Assembly (NCBI GenBank): GCA_011772425.1
Contig: WVZO01000394.1
Location: forward strand, 1-46,570
Direction of reading: 5' to 3'
DNA length: 46,570 bases
Source of the DNA: Candidatus Aminicenantota bacterium
GTDB taxonomy: Bacteria > Acidobacteriota > Aminicenantia > UBA2199
Below the pieces are notes generated by a model. The model did no database searches and was not told the origin of the DNA. It saw only the letters and a list, made by a program, of their open reading frames with translations. Shown here piece after piece: positions 40,861 to 46,570 of this stretch (position 1 is the first letter of the stretch; each line of letters begins with the position of its first letter). The position numbers and the translations under genes are program-made.

Positions 40861-40901
40861 CAAACGAGTGAAAAATGATCGGCAACATTCGCACACTCGC
40901 A
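40861..40901 (-). repeat. Dispersed repeat family C, copy 1 (inverted)
   Basis: On the minus strand it reads CGAGTGTGCGAATGTTGCCG ... TTTTTCACTCG, matching the copies at 43178-43244 and 44211-44276. The CGAGTG/CACTCG ends are complementary. Other parts of the 40723-41059 gap are AT-rich without a gene. Confidence 0.75.
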
Positions 40902-41059
40902 GGCACCGTCCCCTTTTCCCCCAAAAATTGTTGCTATCAGATAATTGAAAGTTCGTGTTTTCTGAGAAACACGAATTTCATATAATAATAAGTTATGTTC
41001 AAATTATAGATAAATATAATGAAGTAAAAATGGACAAGAACTCAAACAAGGAGGACACA

Positions 41060-41239
41060 ATGGATTCAGAGCAACTTGTCGAGACAGATAATTTACCTGG
41101 CACTTCTTTTTGCCGCCGGTGTGAGGCTGCAAAAGGGCAGCATGGTCACAGGAATACAAAAGACGTTATCTCTCTTCTCAATGGTATCTTTAGTAATAAC
41201 GATACCTGTATCCGTTCCAAATTTATCTATAAAATTTAG
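41060..41239 (+). pseudogene. Orphan gene start
   Basis: AAGGAGG at 41048-41054 and an ATG at 41060 begin a frame MDSEQLVETDNLPGTSF that, from about 41093, runs antisense to the 3' end of the AAA ATPase gene. The junction holds ACCTGGCACTTC, a degenerate form of the GTGCCAGGCAC palindrome seen elsewhere. Only about 11 codons look genuine, so this is probably the remnant of a gene whose body was lost. Confidence 0.4.
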
Positions 41240-42373
41240 TAAAGAAGAGGGTATCGATATTTTCTTACGAAATTTAACTTCAATGGGGGTAAATTGTTTT
41301 TCGTTTTTTATTATAAAATCGATCTCTGTTTTATCTTTAGTGCGGTAGAAGTATATCCCATCATCATACCGGTTTCTAAGGGTATTAAATACGAAATTTT
41401 CGATCACTTTGCCTTCCAGGGTGTCAAAGGTAATATCCAGCCCATAGTAATAGTAATAAATACCCGTATCATGGATATAAACCTTGGGCATCCGTGTCAA
41501 TTCTTTCCTGACATTAGTAAAAAAAGGCGTCACATAAGAGAAGATATAAGTCCCTTTCAAAATATCAAGGTAGTGTTCTACTGTCTTATAATTTAGGCCA
41601 AGGGAGTTTGAAAGTTCATTTTTGTTTACCAGGTTTCCTATCTGCCCGGCCAGGACTTTTATCATATTATTAAATGCAGAGATATTGGAAATCCGTAAGA
41701 AACCGGCAATATCTTTCTCTAAATAACTGGATATAATCTCTTTAAAAATGGTCTTTTTCTTAAAGAGATCAGCCTCGAGATAAACTTCCGGATATCCGCC
41801 CCAACGAAGGAAATTAACCAATTCACCTTCGATTTCATCTTTGTATATGGAATAAAAATTGATCAGGTCATTAAATTCAGAATAGATATCAAAGGTAACA
41901 GCATATTTTTTTTCTTCTGCCAGTGCTTCGGTTAGAGAAAAGGGAAAAAGGGTAAATTCCACCTTGCGACCGGTTAGAGATTCCCGGTTTTTCGAGATTT
42001 CAAGGCTGGATGAGCCGCTAACAACGAAGGTGATATTCTTATTTTCCCGTTTTGCCGTATCGTACAGGACCTTTATAAATAACCCGGCATCTTTAATATA
42101 CTGGAATTCATCGATTAAAATATGGACATCCTTCTCGACATGGTGTTCAAACTTTAAATATTGGAAAAAACGGGAAGGTGAATCGAAAACATTCTTAAAC
42201 ATCAAATCATCTGCTGAAATGTACACGGTCCTTTTGCCCAATGCAGTAAGGTGGTCTTTCAAATAAAGAAGCAGTGTAGTTTTCCCCACTTGCCTGGCGC
42301 CTTTGATGATAATAATCTTATTAGAATCGAGCCATCTGATTAGCTCGGTGAAAAGTGCTCGTTTTCTAATCAT
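41093..42373 (-). CDS. DUF4143-type AAA ATPase
   Basis: 426 residues. A P-loop GARQVGKTTLLLYL (Walker A at residues 25-32), Walker B DVHILIDEFQYIKDAG, the sensor-like ITFVVSGSSSLEISKNRES and the AAA_14 hallmark LTGRKVEFTLFPFSLTEAL; then the winged-helix and nuclease-like DUF4143 part (NLVNKNELSNSLGLNYKTVE, HDTGIYYYYYG, ENFVFNTLRNR, YFYRTKDKTEIDFIIKNEKQ, PIEVKFR). The last block carries the Asp ... Glu-x-Lys pattern of a PD-(D/E)XK-like nuclease. These ATPases are widespread accessory genes of unclear role. The start at 42373 is chosen from GGGAGG; the longer frame to 42451 covers the repeated leader. Confidence 0.92.
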   Translation of the reverse strand: MIRKRALFTELIRWLDSNKIIIIKGARQVGKTTLLLYLKDHLTALGKRTVYISADDLMFKNVFDSPSRFFQYLKFEHHVEKDVHILIDEFQYIKDAGLFIKVLYDTAKRENKNITFVVSGSSSLEISKNRESLTGRKVEFTLFPFSLTEALAEEKKYAVTFDIYSEFNDLINFYSIYKDEIEGELVNFLRWGGYPEVYLEADLFKKKTIFKEIISSYLEKDIAGFLRISNISAFNNMIKVLAGQIGNLVNKNELSNSLGLNYKTVEHYLDILKGTYIFSYVTPFFTNVRKELTRMPKVYIHDTGIYYYYYGLDITFDTLEGKVIENFVFNTLRNRYDDGIYFYRTKDKTEIDFIIKNEKQFTPIEVKFRKKISIPSSLLNFIDKFGTDTGIVITKDTIEKRDNVFCIPVTMLPFCSLTPAAKRSAR

Positions 42374-42394
42374 TTTACTGCCTCCCAAAAATTT

Positions 42395-42460
42395 CCGAGA
42401 TTTTCGGTAGTTCACCACCGAAAAACTCCGAGATTTTCGGTAGTCTTGCACGAAAATCTT
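42395..42460 (-). promoter_or_regulatory. Repeated palindromic leader of the AAA ATPase gene
   Basis: Two copies of ACTACCGAAAATCTCGGA, each able to form a CCGA/TCGG stem, and a third related CGAAGATTTTCG lie between the promoter (TTGCAA, 16 bp, TAAAAT, about 42468-42496, minus) and the start codon. They look like operators or RNA structures in the 5' leader. If translated, they would encode YRKSR twice. Confidence 0.6.
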
Positions 42461-42668
42461 CGACTATTTTAAATCATTTGTAAAAAAATTGCAAATAAAA
42501 TATAAAATATGGTTACCTAATATAACAGTTAAGCCCCAACCACAAGCCGCAAACACCAGCCATAGCTAAAAGCTGGAGCTTGAGGCTGGTGCTGGTGCGA
42601 ACAACTGTTGGAGCTTGCAGTTTTTTACTCTTATATAAGTAGAAATACTCATTTTTTCCGAAAAGAGT

Positions 42669-42698
42669 TGACTTTCTTTCTTAAAGTGTGGTAAAAAG
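42669..42698 (+). promoter_or_regulatory. Probable promoter upstream of the DUF6506 gene
   Basis: TTGACT at 42669-42674, 18 bp, TAAAAA at 42693-42698. The -10 is weak. Between 42530 and 42620 lie inverted GCTGGAGCTTG-like words with no gene. Confidence 0.4.
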
Positions 42699-42720
42699 TT
42701 ACTTCCGGGAAAGACCAGCA

Positions 42721-42810
42721 ATGATTAGAAGGAGAACAACTGAGTTGGCATTGTTAAAGAGTTTTGAGATTCCGGAACATCCTCTAAGGGCGGAAGCTTT
42801 TGCAGATTAA
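42721..42810 (+). CDS. Possible leader peptide ORF
   Basis: An ATG at 42721 or, after AAGGAG, a TTG at 42745 opens a frame ending at 42810 (ELALLKSFEIPEHPLRAEAF). At 21-29 residues it could be a leader peptide or chance. It lies 33 bp before the DUF6506 gene. Confidence 0.25.
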   Translation: MIRRRTTELALLKSFEIPEHPLRAEAFAD

Positions 42811-42843
42811 GCGAAATAGCAAAATAAATTAAGGAGGTAAATC

Positions 42844-43161
42844 ATGGCTTTTAAGGCATTATTTCTGGCACATGCGCCTGATGCAGATTATGAAAAACAT
42901 AACAGTGCTATTGATACAGGTAAGTATAAGCTTTTTACAGTTGTGGTAAAAAATCAAAGCGAGGCAATAAAAGTGTCTAAAAGTATCTATGAAAAAGAGA
43001 AGATAGATGCTATTATGCTTTGCCCTGGTTTTACACATAATGATGTAGCAGAAATATTTCAGGCACTTGAAGGTAAAGTATCTGTCAATGTTTCCAGGGG
43101 AGATGGGCCTAGTAATAAAATTTCTCAGCCAGTGATTCAAAGAGAATTCTTCAATAAGTAA
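42844..43161 (+). CDS. DUF6506 family protein
   Basis: 105 residues with AAGGAGG before the ATG. The sequence FKALFLAHAPDADYEKHNSA, VVVKNQSEAIKVSKSIYEKE, AIMLCPGFTHNDVAEIF and VNVSRGDGPSN matches the small DUF6506 family (Rossmann-like, cytosolic, function unknown). The single Cys in MLCPGFTHNDV lies in the most conserved block. It is monocistronic and followed by repeats of families C and A. Confidence 0.8.
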   Translation: MAFKALFLAHAPDADYEKHNSAIDTGKYKLFTVVVKNQSEAIKVSKSIYEKEKIDAIMLCPGFTHNDVAEIFQALEGKVSVNVSRGDGPSNKISQPVIQREFFNK

Positions 43162-43177
43162 AATGAGAAACGGGACA

Positions 43178-43244
43178 GTGCGTGCGAGTGTGCGAATGTT
43201 GCCGTTCATCTTTCACTCGCTTTGAAAAATATGGTTACCTATTT
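43178..43244 (+). repeat. Dispersed repeat family C, copy 2
   Basis: Runs from TGCGTGCGAGTGTGCGAATG to AAATATGGTTACCTATTT; about 90% identical to 44211-44276 in the same orientation. Together they bracket the BrnTA-like toxin-antitoxin genes. Confidence 0.85.
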
Positions 43245-43280
43245 GCCAGAAATTGACAAAAAAAGGGGAAAATTATAGCG

Positions 43281-43400
43281 GTGCCCTTCGGGCAGATTTT
43301 AGACGCCTGCGGCGGTAAATTCCGGGGCCTCGCTGAACTCCTTTTCTTTTCGCCCAAGGCGTTAACCAATAATGTCCAAAGGACGCAAATTCCATTTATA
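43281..43400 (+). repeat. Dispersed repeat family A, copy 2
   Basis: Inverted relative to copy 1 at 108-236; it has the same GCCC-TTCG-GGC, GCC-TGC-GGC and GTCC-AAA-GGAC hairpins in the same order. The rest of the 43162-43515 gap holds no gene. Confidence 0.75.
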
Positions 43401-43515
43401 ATTAATAATTCCTTTCCTTTCTTTCTTTTTGGTTCTGGCTCGTCCAGGTTGCGGACAAAAGGAAAAAGGGACGGGCGCGAAGCGCCTTTATTACTATAGA
43501 ATAAAAGAGCCGGCG

Positions 43516-43782
43516 TCAAGTCTTCTGGAGCCTTTCAACTACCCACAGGTTGATCAATGTCTCCGGTGAAATACCACGGGTGCGAGCTTGAATCTCAACC
43601 TGCGCATAGATTTCCGGGTCAAGTGTTATACGCCGTCTTTGTTTGGCTCTGACTTCAAATTCAACTTCCCTTGTCTGATCCCGATAGTCTTCAAGACTAT
43701 GGGAATCCCAAAATTCGCCAATCTCTTCCACTGTGCTGGCCTTAGAGATGCCGGTGAGTTTTTTGTCTTTATTTTCGTTCAT
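43516..43782 (-). CDS. CopG/BrnA-type antitoxin
   Basis: 88 residues. The N-terminal VEEIGEFWDSHSLEDYRDQT is the CopG-antitoxin signature (EIAxFWDxHDxxDY), and RRRITLDPEIYAQVEIQART is a ribbon-helix-helix DNA-binding segment followed by helices. It should neutralise the toxin encoded just upstream and repress the operon. Its ATG lies inside the toxin gene (14-bp overlap at 43769-43782), so translation is coupled, toxin first, as in brnTA. Confidence 0.88.
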   Translation of the reverse strand: MNENKDKKLTGISKASTVEEIGEFWDSHSLEDYRDQTREVEFEVRAKQRRRITLDPEIYAQVEIQARTRGISPETLINLWVVERLQKT

Positions 43783-44053
43783 AACGTTTTCGCTCCTTTT
43801 TATCCATATCCCGGGCGGTTATAATCAACGCCGTATTTCCGGGCTTATTAATGAAAATTACAGCCAGGTATCGACCGGAATCGGTCTGCCCGCAGGCGTA
43901 GTACACATCTTCTCCTGGCTGATACCCTGATTCAACAAAGCGATACTGTGGACGATCAAAAAATATTTCTTCCACTTCGTCTTGAGTGACGTGGTGCTTA
44001 ATAGATAATTTTTCAATAATACTGGGAAGCCAAATAAAATCATCAATATACAT
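43769..44053 (-). CDS. BrnT-like ribonuclease toxin
   Basis: 94 residues. The order SIKHHVTQDEVEEIFFDRPQ, then YYACGQTDSGRYLAVIF, then ALIITARDMDKKERKRYER follows the BrnT/RelE-like fold (KHGVxFEEA, GRxLxVxY, RIISARxAxxxERxxYE). Members cleave mRNA and are neutralised by BrnA. The N-terminus is slightly divergent (no classical FxWDxxK), so it is called BrnT-like. It overlaps the antitoxin by 14 bp and lies between two direct copies of repeat C. Confidence 0.82.
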   Translation of the reverse strand: MYIDDFIWLPSIIEKLSIKHHVTQDEVEEIFFDRPQYRFVESGYQPGEDVYYACGQTDSGRYLAVIFINKPGNTALIITARDMDKKERKRYERK

Positions 44054-44228
44054 TAATGAGTTTCCTTATGTTTTCGCTGTCCTCGGTCCCGCGTTTTGTA
44101 AGAAAAACGAGCTGCTGTGGACACCAATTTTCAATCTCATTATGTCCTCCATGGTTAAATATAAACCCTAATTGCCTTTCTGTCAACATTTTTTTTAATA
44201 AATGGTGACGTTGCGTGCGAGTGTGCAA
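44043..44228 (-). CDS. Possible small ORF upstream of the toxin
   Basis: Up to 61 residues; the more credible part starts at MLTERQLGFIFNHGGHNEIE and overlaps the toxin start by 11 bp. It has no good ribosome site and its 5' end runs into repeat C. No family recognised; it could be a coupled leader or a chance frame. Confidence 0.3.
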   Translation of the reverse strand: MHTRTQRHHLLKKMLTERQLGFIFNHGGHNEIENWCPQQLVFLTKRGTEDSENIRKLINVY

Positions 44229-44276
44229 ATGTTCCCATCATCTTTCACTCGCTTTGAAAAATATGGTTACCTATTT
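44211..44276 (+). repeat. Dispersed repeat family C, copy 3
   Basis: Direct copy of 43178-43244, 1.03 kb away, with the same CGAGTG/CACTCG ends and the GGTTACCTATTT tail. Confidence 0.85.
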
Positions 44277-44303
44277 CTTTCCTACTAAAGCTAATCTCTC
44301 GTA

Positions 44304-44343
44304 CCGCACGGGCACTCTGAAAAAACTGATGCCCTCCGTGCGG
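44304..44343. terminator. Strong hairpin A of the 44.3-44.5 kb cluster
   Basis: CCGCACGG pairs perfectly with CCGTGCGG, extended inward by GGCA/TGCC across a one-base bulge, around an A-rich loop. No clear U-run on either strand. Confidence 0.7.
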
Positions 44344-44368
44344 ATCTACTAACCACTATTTGTATCTA

Positions 44369-44413
44369 CAGGATGGACATAAAAACTAAAAAACTTTTTG
44401 CATGTCCATCCTG
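44369..44413. terminator. Strong hairpin B of the 44.3-44.5 kb cluster
   Basis: A perfect 12-bp stem, CAGGATGGACAT with ATGTCCATCCTG, around a 21-base A/T loop. It is 25 bp from hairpin A. Two direct copies of TATTAGAACT follow. Confidence 0.8.
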
Positions 44414-44440
44414 AAACTCCTATTAGAACTCTATTAGAAC

Positions 44441-44508
44441 TATTTTTTTGCCTTCGGCGACCAGGGGACTCTTTTGAAAAACCGCCCCCTGGACCCCCAC
44501 AAAACTTT
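44441..44508. repeat. Dispersed hairpin repeat family B, copy 2
   Basis: CCAGGGG at 44461-44467 pairs with CCCCTGG at 44486-44492, with TTTT/AAAA inside; flanks GCCTTCGGCGA and ACCCCC match copy 1 at 1232-1300. Confidence 0.75.
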
Positions 44509-44536
44509 TTATTAGGGTTATTTTAGGGAGCCTAAT

Positions 44537-44597
44537 TTTCTTTGTGCCCCTTCGTGCTTTTTACCGCATTGTAAATGCCTTCGTGGCTAAAATTAGG
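44537..44597. repeat. CTTTGTG/GTGGCTAAAATTA repeat, single arm
   Basis: Contains CTTTGTGCCCCTTCGTGC and TTCGTGGCTAAAATTA, as in the nfo upstream repeat (15247-15285), interrupted by TTTTACCGCATTGTAAATGC, the inverse of the element at about 31975-31995. It lies just downstream of the amidohydrolase gene. Confidence 0.65.
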
Positions 44598-44642
44598 TGG
44601 AGGAAGGGGACAGGCGCCAGATGCAAAGTAATTTCACAGTCC

Positions 44643-45926
44643 TTATTGTCTTACATACAATTTCCCACCCTTAATAACATACCGTATCTTCCTGACATTA
44701 CGAATGTCAGCGGAAGGATCTGCGGAGAGTATGACCAGGTCTGCGCGTTTTCCTTTTTCGATTGTCCCGGTACGGTCTTCGATACCCAGTGCTTCGGCAT
44801 TGATGCGTGTGGCAGATTGAAGGGCTTGAATGGGGCTCAGCCCGCATTTATCCACCAGCAATTCCATTTCATAATGAACGTTAGGAAAGGGGGCTCCCGG
44901 TTTGTAAATATAATCAGTGCCGGCTGCAATCTTTACCCCGTGCTGATGAGCCATTTTCGTCACCTCAATACAAAATTCCTCCATTTTTTTATCACCTTTG
45001 GCTATACGTTCCAAAAAAATGTAAACCGTGGCCTCCAGGATAGTATTCCTTTTTACCATTTCTTTAAAAAGTTTTTCATAGCTTTTGTCTTTGAGCAGCG
45101 CGATATCATATTGGGCCTCATGTCGGCGCTCATAAGATTGAGGTAATTCTGCTGCGGATTCCCAGGCCAGGAGACCGCAGTGGGATACTACATCCACACC
45201 TGCCAAAACCGCATCAATGGGTCTGGCGGGAAAAACAGTGGCATGACTCCAAATTTTTAATCCCTGCTTATGACCTTCGGCAGCAATGCGTTGAATTTCT
45301 TCTTTAGGGAGGTTGGCATAGATTTTAATACCTGCGGCGCCGGAGCCTTTAGCCTCGGCGATAACTTGCCGCATGTCCGTGGTTGGGGTAATTGCCCTTG
45401 CCCAGGGAAGCTTACCCGGGGTTTCACCTAATGTGGAACCAACGACCCTGAAGTCCGTAAAAAACGTGGGGCCACCCATAATCGCAGAATAATAAATATA
45501 AGGAGATTCGATTTCATGCAGCAGGGCATTCCGTCTTATCGTCGCAAGTTTTCGTACATCACCACCCATATCCCTAACCGCAGTAATTCCTCCCTTTAAA
45601 GCCCATGATAATACCATTCTCAACTCTTCCGCCGACATGTGGCTGATATGCACATGAGCATCAATCAAACCGGGAATAACATAATGTCCTTCAAGGTTAA
45701 GCAGAAAGGCTGCTCCGGTAATATCCTTTTCTCCCAGCGGATGGATATCTGTGATGGTATCGCCCTTGACCACGATGCAGTGGTTTTTCAATCTCTTATG
45801 GGTCTTCCCGTCGATGAGGTGAACATTGTTAAGCACCAGGGATTCTTCATCTTGAGGTTCCCGGGCCATAAGTGTAAAGAGACTGACAGTTAAAATCAAT
45901 ATAAATATGATGGCTTTCTTTTTCAT
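44643..45926 (-). CDS. Exported metal-dependent amidohydrolase
   Basis: 427 residues. The start at 45926 is chosen from AAGGAGG; the open frame continues to 45968. A signal peptide (KKKAIIFILILTVSLFTLMA) precedes an imidazolonepropionase-like amidohydrolase barrel: VIPGLIDAHVHISH (metal HxH), GAAGIKIYA (position of the bridging Lys), IWSHATVFP, VVSHCG, and AAGTDYIY (catalytic Asp). The end GTIEKGKRADLVILSADP closes the composite beta domain. Such secreted enzymes hydrolyse peptide, cyclic amide or xenobiotic C-N bonds; prolidase-type activity is common. It stands alone. Confidence 0.92.
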   Translation of the reverse strand: MKKKAIIFILILTVSLFTLMAREPQDEESLVLNNVHLIDGKTHKRLKNHCIVVKGDTITDIHPLGEKDITGAAFLLNLEGHYVIPGLIDAHVHISHMSAEELRMVLSWALKGGITAVRDMGGDVRKLATIRRNALLHEIESPYIYYSAIMGGPTFFTDFRVVGSTLGETPGKLPWARAITPTTDMRQVIAEAKGSGAAGIKIYANLPKEEIQRIAAEGHKQGLKIWSHATVFPARPIDAVLAGVDVVSHCGLLAWESAAELPQSYERRHEAQYDIALLKDKSYEKLFKEMVKRNTILEATVYIFLERIAKGDKKMEEFCIEVTKMAHQHGVKIAAGTDYIYKPGAPFPNVHYEMELLVDKCGLSPIQALQSATRINAEALGIEDRTGTIEKGKRADLVILSADPSADIRNVRKIRYVIKGGKLYVRQ

Positions 45927-46062
45927 GGCTATCCTCCTTTTATAATATATACAGGATGATTCCCCCAAAAGTCGATTTGTTTTGCGTCTTTTGGAATTAG
46001 ATAACAGGTTTCCACTTCACGGTGAACCAGGACAGTTCCAGGAGTACAGGGCTTGAAAAACA

Positions 46063-46091
46063 TTGAAAAATAGGTGGATTTATATTATACT
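46063..46091 (+). promoter_or_regulatory. Leaderless promoter of the last gene
   Basis: TTGAAA at 46063-46068, 17 bp, TATACT at 46086-46091, then six bases and the ATG at 46098. Transcription should start at the ATG. Confidence 0.75.
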
Positions 46092-46097
46092 TTGGAT

Positions 46098-46570
46098 ATG
46101 ATAAAAAAAGCCAAACGCTATTTTAATACATCAGGCCATAATATACCTGCCAAACATTATACCTTGAAACGGGAATACTTAATCCCCAAAGGACTCCAAC
46201 TGGTAACCGACGACCGCTATTTCACCATTTGGGCGCCCCGCCAAACCGGCAAAACCACTTATTTCATTTCCCTGGCCGAAAAACTCCAATCCATCGGGTA
46301 CGAGGTCATTCATACCAACCTGGAAAATTTTAAAAGTGTGACGGAAAAAGATTTACTGGAATTTCTGGCCAGTGAGTTCAGACGAAGACTTAACATTCAG
46401 CTTCATTCACGAACATTTCCATTGTTCTATAATGAATTGAGGGAGATAAAAGACAGGAAGGTCGTTTTAATCATCGATGAGATTGAAGGCTTGAATGAAG
46501 AAATTTTCGGCCAGTTTCTTCATACCATCCGCAATCTTTACAGTTTCCGGCAGGAGCACAGTTTAAAATC
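46098..46570 (+). CDS. AAA-type ATPase, N-terminal part (cut by window end)
   Basis: 157 complete codons are visible and the frame is still open at the window end. Residues 1-40 include the HYTLKREYLIPKGLQLVTDD stretch, then Walker A in WAPRQTGKTTYFI and Walker B in KVVLIIDEIEG. The layout matches the AAA-ATPase family whose C-terminus carries a PD-(D/E)XK nuclease-like (DUF1703) domain, often found in accessory regions. There is no ribosome site, and a consensus promoter ends six bases before the ATG, so it is probably leaderless. Confidence 0.8.
   Translation, partial: MIKKAKRYFNTSGHNIPAKHYTLKREYLIPKGLQLVTDDRYFTIWAPRQTGKTTYFISLAEKLQSIGYEVIHTNLENFKSVTEKDLLEFLASEFRRRLNIQLHSRTFPLFYNELREIKDRKVVLIIDEIEGLNEEIFGQFLHTIRNLYSFRQEHSLK

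Noticed and set aside
43281..43499. Protein-coding gene starting MPFGQILDACGG
   Set aside because: The frame matches the other repeat copy for only about 17 residues and then diverges; hairpin conservation explains the similarity better.
44544..45146. 200-codon plus-strand frame opposite the amidohydrolase
   Set aside because: It is antisense to conserved enzyme motifs and starts inside a dispersed repeat.

Overview
The window looks like a moderate-GC chromosomal segment from a Gram-negative, uncultivated-type bacterium. The best guess is the Acidobacteriota/Candidatus Aminicenantes neighbourhood. That assignment is inference from gene content (a hybrid two-component regulator with a Y_Y_Y domain, lipoproteins and secreted proteins, a class I lanthipeptide-type leader, HEAT-repeat proteins, DUF4143 ATPases) and from the very repeat-rich intergenic DNA. 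There is no rRNA, tRNA, transposase, integrase, phage gene or CRISPR array. Most genes have a clear AGGAGG-type ribosome binding site and many have readable sigma-70-like promoters; two genes look leaderless.

Layout. 1-1.9 kb: an in-frame 21-bp tandem repeat, a VapBC toxin-antitoxin pair and an XRE-type regulator. 2.0-3.8 kb: a minimal lanthipeptide locus on the minus strand, namely a LanC-like cyclase and, upstream of it, a cysteine/threonine-rich precursor that starts with CTG and is easy to miss; no dehydratase is present. 3.8-4.9 kb: a membrane metallophosphoesterase. 5.2-13.8 kb, plus strand: a membrane protein, a secreted transglutaminase-like protein, a small unknown protein, a 1385-residue hybrid histidine kinase/response regulator/AraC protein and a secreted beta-propeller protein. 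13.8-19.8 kb: housekeeping and signalling genes, including REC-GGDEF, a GlsB/YeaQ-type protein, endonuclease IV (nfo), a YgjP-type metallopeptidase, a PH-like membrane protein, and exonuclease VII (xseA with an extra N-terminal domain, xseB). 20-26 kb: a TPR protein, a stand-alone protein resembling the C-terminal winged helices of SelB without the GTPase, tail-specific protease, a PlsC-type acyltransferase and a small unknown gene. 26.4-30.3 kb: a second XRE regulator, a relative of its C-terminus, and a two-gene operon containing an ABC-2-type permease with a degenerate ATPase-like tail. 30.5-33.2 kb: a DUF1858/DUF438/hemerythrin/PAS protein and a BAHD-like acyltransferase. 33.4-38.2 kb: two HEAT-repeat surface or periplasmic proteins and a small lipoprotein, with a duplicated upstream segment. 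38.2-46.6 kb: a SymE-like protein, a long gene-poor repeat island, an esterase-TPR protein, a DUF4143 AAA ATPase, a DUF6506 protein, a BrnTA-like toxin-antitoxin pair, a cluster of strong hairpins, a secreted amidohydrolase, and the start of another ATPase that runs off the window.

The most striking features are the orphan LanA-LanC pair with its non-canonical start, the GTPase-less SelB-like gene, and the dense intergenic repeats. The repeats include at least three dispersed hairpin families, paired CACGAAG-type arms, and about ten different short tandem arrays, nearly all with a 7-bp unit, several of which touch the stop codon of a gene. Toxin-antitoxin and ATPase genes sit among these repeats at both ends of the window, while the centre is ordinary chromosomal content.
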